Translations under genes and position numbers: made by a program
Source: Desulfobacula toluolica Tol2
GTDB taxonomy: Bacteria; Desulfobacterota; Desulfobacteria; Desulfobacterales; Desulfobacteraceae
Assembly: GCF_000307105.1 (NCBI RefSeq)
Contig: NC_018645.1
Location: forward strand, 4,908,001-4,972,000
Length of the DNA: 64,000 nucleotides
Reading direction: 5' to 3'
The notes under the pieces: model-generated
Told to the model about the DNA's origin: nothing
Database searches by the model: none
What the model saw: only the letters and a program-made list of their open reading frames with translations
Shown: positions 17,987 to 27,333 of the stretch, piece after piece
Numbering within the stretch: the first letter of the stretch is position 1
Layout of the letters: the number at the start of each line of letters is the position of its first letter

Positions 17987-18847
17987 GTGAGTAGCAGAAT
18001 TTTACCAAAATTTGAATTGTTCATGCCGGAAAGTATCGAGCAGGTTGTTGATTGTCTTGGCAAGCATGGCAATAACGCTGCCGTTATGGCAGGCGGAACC
18101 GACTTGATGGTTCGTATGAAATCCGGGTTTTCCCCGGAGTATGTTGTCAGCCTTTCCAATGTGCCGGGGCTTGACCATGTTATATATGATGAAGATAAGG
18201 GATTGACCATCGGAGCGATGGCAACCTTAAATCAGGTGCTTGAATCCCAGGATGTTAAAGACAACTATCCGGCTCTCCATAAATCAGCCTATGAAAATGG
18301 AACGGAGCAGACACGTAATGTTGCCACTGTTGTTGGAAATATTTTAAATGCCTCTCCGGCAGGGGATTGTGCATGTGCGATCCTTGCATTAGGAGGATAT
18401 GTTGTCCTGCATGGTCCTGATGGCAGTCGTCAGGTTAATATTGACGATTTCTGGATTAATTATCGTGAAACGGAAAAGAAAACTGATGAATTTGCAGTAG
18501 AAGTTGTTATCCATCCCTCGAAAAACAGTAAATCTTCTTTCTCTGCTTTAACCAGAACTAAAAAAGATCTGGCAAAAATAAATGCGGCAGCTGCCATTAC
18601 AATGGAAAAAAACATCTGCTCCAAGGCCCGCCTGGCAATGGGGGCCGTTGGCCCGACCCATATCCGCCTCAAAAAATGTGAAGCCTTGTTGGAAGGGCAT
18701 GAAATTAATGACGACATCCTTGAAAGGATTGTTGAACTTGCCCCAACAGAGATAAATCCCATTGATGATGTTCGTTCCTCTGCAGAATACAGGCGCAGCG
18801 TTTCAGGTGTTTTAATGAAAAAAGTCATTAAAGAAATTTTGAGTTAA
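17987..18847 (+). CDS. Xanthine dehydrogenase-family FAD-binding subunit
   Basis: 286 residues starting at GTG, with an AGGAGG site. The FAD-binding signature AVMAGGTDLMVRMKSG lies near residue 36 and TVVGNILNASPAGDCA near 110, as in CoxM/XdhB proteins. A C-terminal CO-dehydrogenase flavoprotein domain follows. It passes electrons from the [2Fe-2S] subunit to NAD or another acceptor. The next two genes supply the [2Fe-2S] and molybdenum subunits, completing an alpha-beta-gamma hydroxylase. Confidence 0.9.
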   Translation: MSSRILPKFELFMPESIEQVVDCLGKHGNNAAVMAGGTDLMVRMKSGFSPEYVVSLSNVPGLDHVIYDEDKGLTIGAMATLNQVLESQDVKDNYPALHKSAYENGTEQTRNVATVVGNILNASPAGDCACAILALGGYVVLHGPDGSRQVNIDDFWINYRETEKKTDEFAVEVVIHPSKNSKSSFSALTRTKKDLAKINAAAAITMEKNICSKARLAMGAVGPTHIRLKKCEALLEGHEINDDILERIVELAPTEINPIDDVRSSAEYRRSVSGVLMKKVIKEILS

Positions 18848-18871
18848 ACTCAAGAAAAAGGGATGTATGAA

Positions 18872-19345
18872 ATGAAAACATGTGATATTACGCTTTTTGT
18901 CAATAAAGAACAATACAGCATGACCATTCCTGTGAACAGAACTCTTCTCCAGGTACTCAGGGATGATTTGGAGCTTATGGGAACAAAATATGGTTGCGGA
19001 ACAGGAGAGTGCGGTTCCTGTACAGTCCTTATGGACGATAAACCTATTCTATCCTGCCTGACACTGGCTGCGGTTATGCACAAAAAAAATATAACCACCA
19101 TCGAAGGCCTTGAGGAGGATGGTGTTTTGCATCCTGTCCAAGAGGCTTTTGTTGAAAAAAATGCGGTTCAATGCGGATTCTGCACACCAGGCATGATTAT
19201 GAAATCCACGGCTTTGCTGGCAAAAAACTCAAACCCCACAGAGGCTGAAATCAGAAGTCATCTGGAAGGAAATATTTGTCGCTGCACAGGCTATGTGAAA
19301 ATCATTGATGCTGTTCAATATGCCAGCAAACAAATGGACAAGTAA
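18872..19345 (+). CDS. Xanthine dehydrogenase-family [2Fe-2S] subunit
   Basis: 157 residues from the ATG at 18872, which has AAAAGGGA at a better distance than the ATG at 18863. The plant-type cluster motif Cys42-x4-Cys47-x2-Cys50-x11-Cys62 is followed by the second motif CGFCTPG ... CRCTG, the standard XdhC/CoxS layout. It carries electrons from the molybdenum site to the FAD subunit. The size is normal for the family. Confidence 0.92.
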   Translation: MKTCDITLFVNKEQYSMTIPVNRTLLQVLRDDLELMGTKYGCGTGECGSCTVLMDDKPILSCLTLAAVMHKKNITTIEGLEEDGVLHPVQEAFVEKNAVQCGFCTPGMIMKSTALLAKNSNPTEAEIRSHLEGNICRCTGYVKIIDAVQYASKQMDK

Positions 19346-19359
19346 AAGGAGGATTTCCC

Positions 19360-21768
19360 ATGGCTTCTATTATAGGCAAACGAATTCCAAAAATTGATGC
19401 AAAAGCAAAAGTGACGGGCCGGGCGGCTTATGCGGGTGATCTTAAATTCCCGGGAATGCTGTATGGAAAAGTTGTTCGGTGTATGAAGTATGCCCATGCC
19501 AGGGTGTTAAATCTTGATATATCTGAAGCGCAAAAAGTTCCCGGGGTTGTGAAGATTCTCGGTCCGGATGATGTGACGCAAAAGAAATATTCAAACTGGG
19601 TGATTGATCTCTTTTACCCGAAAAACTTTGCTGAGCTTGTAGGTGATCTTGATGATCAAAACATATTTACAAACCATGTGAGACACCAGGGGGATGCCAT
19701 TTGCGGAATCATCGCAAGAACCGAAGAGCTTGCGGAAGCTGCGGCAAAACTGATCAAGGTTGAATATGAAGAACTTCCTGTTTATCACACGGCAACACAG
19801 GCAAAAAATGAGGAAGCTTTTCAGATTGATTCCCAAAAACCGGGCAACTTGGCATTTGAGCTGCCTGAACAGGTTTTTCCCGGCAATACTTATGGCTGGG
19901 GCGATGCGGAAGAATTGATGAAAGAGGCCGATCTGGTGGTTGAAGATACTTTTTATGTACCAAAGGTAAAGCAATGCCAGATGGAAAACCACACCTATAT
20001 TTCACTTTATGACGATGAAGGCAGAATGAACTGCTGGTCCTCCACCCAGATGCCCAAGCCGGTCCAAAAAAAGATTTCAGACCTGTTTGAACTTCCAATG
20101 AATAAGGTTAAGGTTAATCAGACCATTATTGGCGGTGCTTTTGGGGTGAAGCTGGGGATGATCATGGAACCTGAGGCCTGTGCCATGGCAATGAGTGTGC
20201 CCGGAAAGTATGTTAAGGTCTCTGCCTTAAGGGAAGAAGACTGGCTAATGTCCGAAAGCCGCCATCCGGGAGAATACTCAATTAAGATCGGACTGAAAAA
20301 TGATGGCACTCCAATTGCCTGCACGGCAAATTTTTTAACCAATGGGGGCGGGTATTACAGCCATTCTTCCGGAGCGCCTGCCGTGGCCGGAACCTGGATG
20401 ATCGGAATGTACAAATTTGCGGCCTGTAATTTCAAATGCCAGCGATACTATACCAACCAGATGAACTGCGGTGCATTCAGGGGGTATGGAAATCCCCAGA
20501 CTAATTTTGTTTTGGAACAGATCATTGACCGGGCCTTGAAAAAACTGGATATTGATCCTGTGGAATGGAGGCGAGAATGGCATAAAACCACCGGTGATGA
20601 CGGATGGATGCTTGGGGTTCCCTATTCTTCTTGTGCCCTTGATGCCTGTCTCGACCAGGGTGCTGAATCGTTTGGCTGGTTCGAAAAACGCAATAAATAC
20701 AAGACACAGACCGGGACAAAAAGAAGAGGGATCGGGGTTGCAGTCATGAACCATACAAGCGGTGCCTTTCCGTTTCTCCATGAACACACCACATGTACTG
20801 TTAAGCTTAATGAAGATGCTTCCGCAGAAATCATAACATCGGCATCTGACCTGGGCACAGGTGCCCACACAGCCTTACAGCAAATCGCAGCAGAAACACT
20901 GGGGTTTGACTTAGAGAAGGTACATATGAAGGTTGGAGACTCGGATGCTGCAGGCTATGATATCGGCGCCCATGCCAGCCGTACTATTTATGTGGCAGGC
21001 CTTGCCGTACTAAAGGCGTGTAATGATGCAAAAGATCAAATCCTTGAAAAGGCAGCCATCAGCCTTGAAACTGATAAGGAGGCTCTTGAAATAATTGATC
21101 AAAAGGTCTGTGTTAAGAAAGATCCGAATACCTTCATCTCAGTGGAGCAAATATGCTATGAAGGTGTTAACGCTTTTCTTGACGGTGCTACAGGTCAAAG
21201 AATAGGTACCCCGGGACAAATCCAGGGATATTCAAGCCATTATGCCGAACATAATTCTCCCCCGTTTGCAGCGTGTTTTGTTGAAGTTGAAGTGGACACG
21301 CAAACAGGCGAAGTGGCAGTGATTGAAGTTGTAAGTTCTCATGATATAGGCAAGGCCATCCATCCGCCATCGGTTGAAGGCCAACTGGAAGGCGGTGTAC
21401 ACCAGGGCCTTGGAATGGTTCTTACTGAAGAGACCTATTATAATGAAAAAGGGCTTTGCGTGAATAATAATTTCACTGATTATAAAATGTTCGGACCTTC
21501 AGATATGCCTGTCTGCAAATCCATACTGGTTGAAGAACCTGATCCTATAGGGCCATACGGCGCAAAAAGTTGCGGCGAATCCGGACTTGTAGCTCCTACA
21601 GGTGCGACTGCAAACGCAGTTTATAATGCCATCGGCATCCAGTTCACCGGCGCACCCATTACGGCGGAAAAAATACTGAAAGCTATTAAGGAATTCGGCA
21701 TTGATTCCGATACCATCCTTCCATTCGGATATGGTTGCGAGGACAATGATATCCCGAATTTAAAATAA
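19360..21768 (+). CDS. Xanthine dehydrogenase-family molybdenum-binding subunit
   Basis: 802 residues. Molybdopterin-binding segments are present: GAFGVKLGM (about residue 258), AFRGYGNPQTNF (about 374), and the catalytic Glu740 in KSCGESGL. It hydroxylates an aromatic N-heterocycle or aldehyde using water as oxygen donor. There is no CoxL-type signature (AYRCSFR), which argues against CO dehydrogenase. A YqeB-like maturation gene follows, and this pairing is typical of hydroxylases that carry a labile selenium atom. Purine, nicotinate or similar substrates are possible, but none is proven by sequence. Confidence 0.9.
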   Translation: MASIIGKRIPKIDAKAKVTGRAAYAGDLKFPGMLYGKVVRCMKYAHARVLNLDISEAQKVPGVVKILGPDDVTQKKYSNWVIDLFYPKNFAELVGDLDDQNIFTNHVRHQGDAICGIIARTEELAEAAAKLIKVEYEELPVYHTATQAKNEEAFQIDSQKPGNLAFELPEQVFPGNTYGWGDAEELMKEADLVVEDTFYVPKVKQCQMENHTYISLYDDEGRMNCWSSTQMPKPVQKKISDLFELPMNKVKVNQTIIGGAFGVKLGMIMEPEACAMAMSVPGKYVKVSALREEDWLMSESRHPGEYSIKIGLKNDGTPIACTANFLTNGGGYYSHSSGAPAVAGTWMIGMYKFAACNFKCQRYYTNQMNCGAFRGYGNPQTNFVLEQIIDRALKKLDIDPVEWRREWHKTTGDDGWMLGVPYSSCALDACLDQGAESFGWFEKRNKYKTQTGTKRRGIGVAVMNHTSGAFPFLHEHTTCTVKLNEDASAEIITSASDLGTGAHTALQQIAAETLGFDLEKVHMKVGDSDAAGYDIGAHASRTIYVAGLAVLKACNDAKDQILEKAAISLETDKEALEIIDQKVCVKKDPNTFISVEQICYEGVNAFLDGATGQRIGTPGQIQGYSSHYAEHNSPPFAACFVEVEVDTQTGEVAVIEVVSSHDIGKAIHPPSVEGQLEGGVHQGLGMVLTEETYYNEKGLCVNNNFTDYKMFGPSDMPVCKSILVEEPDPIGPYGAKSCGESGLVAPTGATANAVYNAIGIQFTGAPITAEKILKAIKEFGIDSDTILPFGYGCEDNDIPNLK

Positions 21769-21868
21769 AGAAAGGTGGCTTAAAAAGAAGGATTAGTCCC
21801 TGTTCATTCTGTCAACAGGATTTGGATGGGATGAACAGGCTCACCAAGATTATTTTAATGGAGAACCA

Positions 21869-22681
21869 ATGGACCGTAAACTTATACTCATGCGTGGTGG
21901 TGGAGACTTGGGTTCTGCAGTTGCACACAAACTTTACAGGTGCGGCTTCAGAGTTGTTATTTCAGAGGTTGAAAATCCTCTGGTGGTCAGAAGAACCGTT
22001 TCTTATGCCCAGGCGGTGATAGAAGGTGAATCCATAGTTGAAGGCGTAAAGGCTGTTCTTGTTAAAACCCAGGATGATATTATTCCAGCCATATCCCATG
22101 GCGATATTCCTGTTTTTATTGATCCTCAATTAGATATCATTGAGCGCTTGAAACCCTATGCCGTTATTGATTCAACCATGTCAAAAAAAAACAGGGGCAT
22201 GAACATTCAAATGGCGCCCCTTACCCTGGCCCTTGGTCCAGGATTTAAAGCAAAAGAGGATGTCGATGCCGTTATAGAAACCAAACGAGGCCATTTCCTG
22301 GGCAGGATAATCTACAATGGCCAGGCCATCGCCAATACAGGTATTCCCGAGAGTGTCAACGGCTATGGCAAAGAGAGGGTTCTAAGGGCTCCTTGCCAGG
22401 GAACTGTAATGCATAAACGGGAAATAGGAGATTTTATAAATAAAGGTTGCGTCATCTGTTCTGTTAACAACGAGCCGGTTAAAGCTCCTTTTGATGGAAT
22501 GCTGAGAGGATTGATCATGCAAGGCGCAAGCGTTAAAAAAGGGTTGAAAATAGGGGATGTTGATCCAAGATGCAAAAAGGAGTATTGTTACAGCTTCTCG
22601 GATAAGGCCCGGGCTGTTGCCGGGGGCGTGCTTGAGGCGGTTCTGCATCATTTACATCATGCAAGAATACCCAATCAATAA
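21869..22681 (+). CDS. yqeB: YqeB-type selenium-dependent molybdenum hydroxylase system protein
   Basis: 270 residues. It begins with a Rossmann-like motif, LILMRGGGDLGSAVAHKLYR, and continues with VVISEVENPLVVRRTVSYAQAV, the pattern of the EF2563/YqeB family related to XdhC. Comparative genomics links this family to selenium-dependent molybdenum hydroxylases. Its place directly after the xanthine-dehydrogenase-type subunits agrees. It probably helps insert or modify the molybdenum-selenium cofactor. The ATG at 21869 has a GGAGA site. Confidence 0.85.
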   Translation: MDRKLILMRGGGDLGSAVAHKLYRCGFRVVISEVENPLVVRRTVSYAQAVIEGESIVEGVKAVLVKTQDDIIPAISHGDIPVFIDPQLDIIERLKPYAVIDSTMSKKNRGMNIQMAPLTLALGPGFKAKEDVDAVIETKRGHFLGRIIYNGQAIANTGIPESVNGYGKERVLRAPCQGTVMHKREIGDFINKGCVICSVNNEPVKAPFDGMLRGLIMQGASVKKGLKIGDVDPRCKKEYCYSFSDKARAVAGGVLEAVLHHLHHARIPNQ

Positions 22682-22805
22682 AATACAATTAACTCAGGGA
22701 TAAAGCCTTGCAGGGGCGATTGCTGTATTCCTTGGAATGACGGTAATCTGCCTTTCTGATTGATCGTTTTGGTAATTTTTTAAAGCGAGGTCATTAATGT
22801 TAATA

Positions 22806-22839
22806 CTCAAGCCGTAACCCGACGGGGGTACGACCTGAG
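22806..22839 (+). ncRNA. Structured leader hairpin upstream of the first MoeA-like gene
   Basis: The leader holds a compact stem-loop: CTCA/TGAG at the base, an internal loop, CGTA/TACG, then CCC/GGG. A second potential stem (CCTGA ... TCAGG) overlaps the ribosome site region at 22834-22858. The mutually exclusive pairing at CCTGAG could act as a switch. A relation to known molybdenum-cofactor RNA motifs is only a hypothesis. Confidence 0.35.
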
Positions 22840-22859
22840 GGAAAAGAAGGAATCAGGTT

Positions 22860-23876
22860 ATGCAAAGCGTCACCGTAGAAGAATCCATAGGAATGGTGCT
22901 ATGCCACGACATCACGAGAATTGTTCCGGACCTGTTTAAAGGCAGAGCGTTTAAAAAGGGACATGTCATCAGGGAGGAGGATATTCCCAGGCTCCTGGAG
23001 TTGGGAAAGGAACATATCTATGTCCAAAGCTTTGACGGCAGTGTTCATGAAAATGATGCGGCACAGCGTATTGCGCGGGCTGCTGCGGGGAACGGGTTGA
23101 CACTTTCAGAACCCTACGAGGGAAAAGTATCGTTTACCGCAAAGACAGACGGCCTGTTGAAAGTCAATATTGATGCGGTAAACAGGATGAACGATATCCA
23201 GGATATCATGTTCGCGACCCTTCAATCAAATCACCAGGTGGCTGCGGGGACTTCCCTTGCAGGGACAAGGATCATCCCCCTTTCCACTGATGAGGCGAAG
23301 GTTGAGGCTGTGGAACAGATCTGCAGGGCCGCATTTCCAGTAATTGAAATCAAGCCTTTTGCCCGGTTGAGAGTCGGCATGGTCACCACGGGAAACGAGG
23401 TGTACAAAGGCCTTATCAAAGATGGTTTCGGTCCCGTGGTCCGGAAAAAATTTGATGCGCTGGGAAGCGTCGTATCCCGGCAGATATTTGTTCCCGATGA
23501 TATTGAAATGACTGTTGCGGCCGTTCATGAACTTCTGGACGAAGGTGCAGAGATGATAGCGGTGACCGGCGGGATGTCCGTGGATCCGGACGATCTGACC
23601 CCGGCATCCATAAAAGCCGCCGGCGGACGGATCATAAGCTATGGTGCGCCTGTCCTGCCCGGAGCCATGTTCCTTCTGGCCTATATCGGAGATGTGCCCG
23701 TGGTGGGTCTGCCCGGATGTGTCATGTATCACAAGGCCAGCATATTTGATCTGATCGTGCCCCGGCTTCTTGCCGGTGAAACAGTAGAAAGATCCGACAT
23801 CACAGCCATGGGACATGGCGGATTCTGCTCCAGTTGCGAGCATTGCCGATATCCGTTATGCGGATTCGGCAAATAA
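22860..23876 (+). CDS. MoeA/MogA-like molybdopterin-binding protein with C-terminal Cys cluster (paralogue 1)
   Basis: 338 residues. The molybdopterin-binding domain is visible ([42 protein letters not shown]), but the MoeA N-terminal domains are replaced by a shorter SAF-like region. The C-terminus carries Cys-x2-Cys-x2-Cys-x4-Cys followed by GFGK, probably a metal or Fe-S site. A paralogue at 27765 has the same architecture. Such proteins accompany selenium-dependent molybdenum hydroxylase genes, and a role in cofactor delivery or modification is inferred. Confidence 0.82.
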   Translation: MQSVTVEESIGMVLCHDITRIVPDLFKGRAFKKGHVIREEDIPRLLELGKEHIYVQSFDGSVHENDAAQRIARAAAGNGLTLSEPYEGKVSFTAKTDGLLKVNIDAVNRMNDIQDIMFATLQSNHQVAAGTSLAGTRIIPLSTDEAKVEAVEQICRAAFPVIEIKPFARLRVGMVTTGNEVYKGLIKDGFGPVVRKKFDALGSVVSRQIFVPDDIEMTVAAVHELLDEGAEMIAVTGGMSVDPDDLTPASIKAAGGRIISYGAPVLPGAMFLLAYIGDVPVVGLPGCVMYHKASIFDLIVPRLLAGETVERSDITAMGHGGFCSSCEHCRYPLCGFGK

Positions 23877-23886
23877 GAGGGTAAAA

Positions 23887-25785
23887 ATGTTTAAAAATAT
23901 GAAAATCGGAACAAAAATTGTAGGCGGTTTTTTTATCGGCATTCTTTTGTCAGTTATAATTGGTGTTACAGGTGTGTACAATATCAGTAAAATCGGCGAT
24001 ATTGTTAACCGTCTGGCAACACAGGGAATTCCTGAAACATCTGCTGTGATTGAGACTGAGCGGGCCACTTGGCATACCCATATTCTGTCCTATGAATTTG
24101 ATCTAAAACAAGACAAACAAAGTAAAAAAGAATGGATCAGCCAGCGCGAAGAGATAAAAAAAGGCCTTGATAAACTTGAGCCCATTGCCACGGCTTTAAA
24201 TCATAAGGACATATTAAAGTCAGTTAATGATATTAAAAAGATGCTGGGGGAGTATTCAAAGATCAGTGAAGAATACACATCCCTGGCCCTGAAAAATAAA
24301 GAAATCGAAAAAAACCTGAAAACCGGCGCTTCCATTGTTGCCAAACATTGGCTTGATTATATTCTGGATCAGAATATGAAAATAGAACGATCAATTGAAA
24401 ATCGGGAGCTTGATGATATTATTATAAGGGTAGACATGATCAAAATAGCCAACGATGGTATGAATTTTTTTAATGAGATCATAAAAAACCAATACCTTTA
24501 TACTATTTACCAGGAGGATGAACAGGCCCTGGCAATAAACTCCAACATCAGCAAACTTATTGGTATTGCTAATAGTGTAATCAACATGTCTATAGATTCG
24601 GCAAATGTTGAAACGGGTGAAGCAATACTTTCTGATACGGAAAAAGCGGAGAAACTGTTTGAAGTCTGGGTACTAAACAAGAAAAGGCAGGCAGAGCTTC
24701 TATCCTGGCTGGATAAAAATGTCAGGGCAATTGTCAACCTTACCACTAAAACAGCATTAGAAGCGGATAAGGCTGCCTATGACATGGGAATTTCCACCGC
24801 AGGGCTTGTATTCAATTTAAGGATGCTTCTTTCCATCATAATAGCCTGCTCCGTTATCATCGGTTTGGGTTTGGCCTTTTTTATCACCAGGGGCATCACC
24901 AAACCATTGAATATGCTTATTAACGGTTTGCAGAAAGGGGCGGACCAGGTTTCTTCCGCTTCGACCCAGGTTTCATCTTCAAGCCAGTCCCTTGCAGAAG
25001 GCGCTTCGCAACAGGCAGCCTCCATTGAAGAGACATCTTCATCAATGGAAGAAATGTCTTCAATGACCAAGAAAAACGTTGAAAACATCAAAGAAGCCCA
25101 GAATAAAATGGTTGAAGCCGGCCAGATTGTGGTTAATGCCAATAAAAATCTGGAAGAAATGATTGGCGCTATAAATGAGATCACAAAGTCTAGTGAGGAA
25201 ACCAGCAATATAATTAAGACCATTGATGAAATAGCTTTTCAAACCAATTTACTTGCGTTAAACGCTGCAGTTGAGGCTGCCCGGGCAGGAGAAGCCGGTG
25301 CAGGCTTTGCCGTTGTTGCAGATGAAGTGAGAAATCTTGCCATGAGGGCTGCAGAAGCTGCAAAAAACACATCTGAATTAATTGACGGGACGGTTAAAGC
25401 AGTTAAAAAAGGCAATGAACTCACAAAGAGAACCCAGGAAGCATTTAAGGCAAATGTAGACATTTCCATGAAAATCGGAGAACTTGTTGATGAAATTTCA
25501 GGGGCATCTGATGAGCAGGCCAATGGTATTGAACAGGTGAATACCTCCATTGCGGAAATGGACAAAATTGTCCAGCAGAATGCAGCCAATGCCGAAGAAT
25601 CCGCCTCTGCATCCGAAGAGATGAGTGCCCAGGCAGAGCAGCTAAAGGAATATGTCAGCGATCTTGTTATTATGACAAACGGCGAAAAAAACAGAAAACA
25701 CACAGCATTTCCAAAAGAAAAATGCCTCATTCCACCTCCCATCCAAGTCCGGCAAGTAAAAATAAAAAACTTTCATACAAGGTAA
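23887..25785 (+). CDS. Methyl-accepting chemotaxis protein (frame 0 product)
   Basis: 632 residues from the ATG at 23887 with GAGGG upstream; the longer open frame overlaps moeA-like and is unlikely. It has one helix (about 9-31), a four-helix-bundle ligand domain, a second helix (about 307-330), a HAMP domain, and the signalling domain. The conserved tip [21 protein letters not shown] lies near residue 448. The last 34 residues of this frame look unnatural. A -1 shift at A-AAA-AAC (25686-25692) gives a tail ending VRPDQVIPFDDNDI, typical of chemoreceptor ends, with its stop overlapping the moeA start. It may sense a substrate of the surrounding enzymes. Confidence 0.88.
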   Translation: MFKNMKIGTKIVGGFFIGILLSVIIGVTGVYNISKIGDIVNRLATQGIPETSAVIETERATWHTHILSYEFDLKQDKQSKKEWISQREEIKKGLDKLEPIATALNHKDILKSVNDIKKMLGEYSKISEEYTSLALKNKEIEKNLKTGASIVAKHWLDYILDQNMKIERSIENRELDDIIIRVDMIKIANDGMNFFNEIIKNQYLYTIYQEDEQALAINSNISKLIGIANSVINMSIDSANVETGEAILSDTEKAEKLFEVWVLNKKRQAELLSWLDKNVRAIVNLTTKTALEADKAAYDMGISTAGLVFNLRMLLSIIIACSVIIGLGLAFFITRGITKPLNMLINGLQKGADQVSSASTQVSSSSQSLAEGASQQAASIEETSSSMEEMSSMTKKNVENIKEAQNKMVEAGQIVVNANKNLEEMIGAINEITKSSEETSNIIKTIDEIAFQTNLLALNAAVEAARAGEAGAGFAVVADEVRNLAMRAAEAAKNTSELIDGTVKAVKKGNELTKRTQEAFKANVDISMKIGELVDEISGASDEQANGIEQVNTSIAEMDKIVQQNAANAEESASASEEMSAQAEQLKEYVSDLVIMTNGEKNRKHTAFPKEKCLIPPPIQVRQVKIKNFHTR

Positions 25786-25856
25786 GCGAAGTCAGACCGG
25801 ACCAGGTAATCCCTTTTGATGATAACGATATATCAAATTGGAGACCAAAACAATGA
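25686..25856 (+). other. Candidate -1 frameshift site and alternative chemoreceptor tail
   Basis: The heptamer A-AAA-AAC sits exactly in the X-XXY-YYZ phase of frame 0 (GAA AAA AAC). Slipping back one base continues through 54 further codons to a TGA at 25854-25856, which overlaps the moeA ATG (ATGA). The tail contains [18 protein letters not shown], which resembles normal chemoreceptor C-termini. A lost A in a run of eight, or a base-calling error, would give the same picture. Confidence 0.6.
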
Positions 25857-27067
25857 AAACGAGCTTGATCGGCTATCAGGAAGCAATTCAGCTTATACTA
25901 TCAAATATTACACCACTGAAAAGTGAAACTGTGTCTTTGACCGAATATGACGACAGGGTGATTGCCGGGAATCTTAATGCGTTGGTGAATTCACCCTCTG
26001 TGAACGCATCCATGAAAGATGGGTATGCCATCAGATCAAGCGATATTGCTCACGCCACTTCTGAAAATCCGGTTCAACTCAAGATCAATGGTATGGCGAC
26101 TGCCGGAAACCAGTGCAAGCAAAGTGTTAAGACTGGAACCGCTGTTCGAATTCTGACCGGTGCTAAAATCCCTAAAGGTGCCAATGCGGTTGTGGCAGAA
26201 GAATTTACTGCTTCAAGTAAAGATGTGGTCACTGTAAAAAAGCATTCAGAGCCAGGTCGAAACATTCTTCCAAAAGGTTGTGATGCGGCATTCAATGATC
26301 GAATATGCAGCAGGGGGGAGCGATTGTCCCCAGGGAAAATGGGATATTTGGCGGCATCAGGCCACAACAAAATTCCCGTGTTAAAAAAACCCGATATAGC
26401 CATCATTGCAACAGGTGATGAGATGGTGACGCCTGGCTGTCCTCTGCCGGAGGGCAAGCTGTTTGCCAGCAACTTGATCACTTTGAATGCCTGGTGCCGA
26501 CGCTATGGCATGAAAACATCCATGGAAATTGTGAAAGACAAACCAGAGGCAATCTTAAAAACACTGAAACAAGCTGTCAAAACACATGATACAATTTTAA
26601 CCAGCGGTGGAGCATGGACCGGAGACCGGGATTTTGTGGTAAAAATTTTGCAACGGCTGGGATGGAAACAGATTTTTCACCGGGTCAGAATAGGTCCGGG
26701 AAAAGCAGTTGGTTTTGGTCTTCTTAATGAAAAGCCAATCTTTGTTCTTCCAGGTGGTCCTCCATCCAATCTGTTGGCATTTCTTCAGATCGCTTTACCC
26801 GGAATCTTAAAACTCGGCGGTTACAGTTCAACAACATTGCCAAAAATCCAAGTGAAGCTTGAGGACACTATTATAAACCAAGATATTGAATGGACGCAAT
26901 TTATCTTTGGTATTTTTAAGAAAGGAAATGGTCATACCCATTTCAGACCCATTAAACTCAAAAGCCGGCTTCAAACCATAGCAAAAGCAGAAGGAATTCT
27001 TATCCTTCCCGAGGGAACGATAAAAATTCCAGTCGGATCAATCGTGCCGGTGCAACTCCTGATTTAA
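25853..27067 (+). CDS. moeA: Molybdopterin molybdotransferase MoeA
   Basis: 404 residues from the ATG at 25853, nine bases after GGAG; a TTG at 25838 would include that site. It has the full MoeA layout: SVNASMKDGYAIRSSDI near residue 48, TGDEMVTPG near 182, LTSGGAWTGDRD near 245, and VLPGGPPSNLLAF near 299, plus the C-terminal domain IV. It inserts molybdate (or tungstate) into adenylylated molybdopterin. The SGG-A/V-S-x-G-D region reads SGGAWTGDRD, slightly different from E. coli. The start is coupled to the -1 frame end of the chemoreceptor gene. It is the third MoeA-domain gene in the island. Confidence 0.9.
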   Translation: MKTSLIGYQEAIQLILSNITPLKSETVSLTEYDDRVIAGNLNALVNSPSVNASMKDGYAIRSSDIAHATSENPVQLKINGMATAGNQCKQSVKTGTAVRILTGAKIPKGANAVVAEEFTASSKDVVTVKKHSEPGRNILPKGCDAAFNDRICSRGERLSPGKMGYLAASGHNKIPVLKKPDIAIIATGDEMVTPGCPLPEGKLFASNLITLNAWCRRYGMKTSMEIVKDKPEAILKTLKQAVKTHDTILTSGGAWTGDRDFVVKILQRLGWKQIFHRVRIGPGKAVGFGLLNEKPIFVLPGGPPSNLLAFLQIALPGILKLGGYSSTTLPKIQVKLEDTIINQDIEWTQFIFGIFKKGNGHTHFRPIKLKSRLQTIAKAEGILILPEGTIKIPVGSIVPVQLLI

Positions 27068-27137
27068 ACTTTCTTCCATATTTTTTATTTATTGATCTTA
27101 AATTTTTAGTTTCCATTTTAGTTTCTTTCTAAAATTA

Positions 27138-27212
27138 CTCCTGTTTTTCAGGAATAAAAAATTTAATGTTTATGGACACAAAGCTCCTGTTTTTCAGGAA
27201 TTTTGTGTCCTG
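27138..27212 (+). promoter_or_regulatory. Tandem palindromes, candidate enhancer (activator) sites, copy 2
   Basis: CTCCTGTTTTTCAGGAA occurs at 27138-27154 and 27184-27200, 46 bp apart, with the identical linker start TAAAAAATTTAAT. The second copy sits in a larger inverted repeat (GGACACAAA/TTTGTGTCC). The layout matches the element at 5945-6021. It lies about 90 bp upstream of a -24/-12 promoter. Confidence 0.62.
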
Positions 27213-27271
27213 AAGATCGTGATATTTTTTAACATATTGAATTTATTTACAATAATCATATGCTAATCTAT

Positions 27272-27287
27272 TGGCAAGCCTTTTGCA
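27272..27287 (+). promoter_or_regulatory. Sigma-54 (-24/-12) promoter, operon 2
   Basis: TGGCAAG-N4-TTGCA, with GG and GC exactly ten bases apart, an excellent sigma-54 match. The next gene starts at 27334, giving a leader of about 37 nt. Confidence 0.75.
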
Positions 27288-27333
27288 ATAGTATGGATTA
27301 GCAGCAAACGCCTTGTTTTTTTGGAGAAGTAGA

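Noticed and set aside
19360-21768. Carbon monoxide dehydrogenase large subunit
   Set aside because: The CoxL active-site loop AYRCSFR is missing, and the neighbouring YqeB-type gene points to another hydroxylase.
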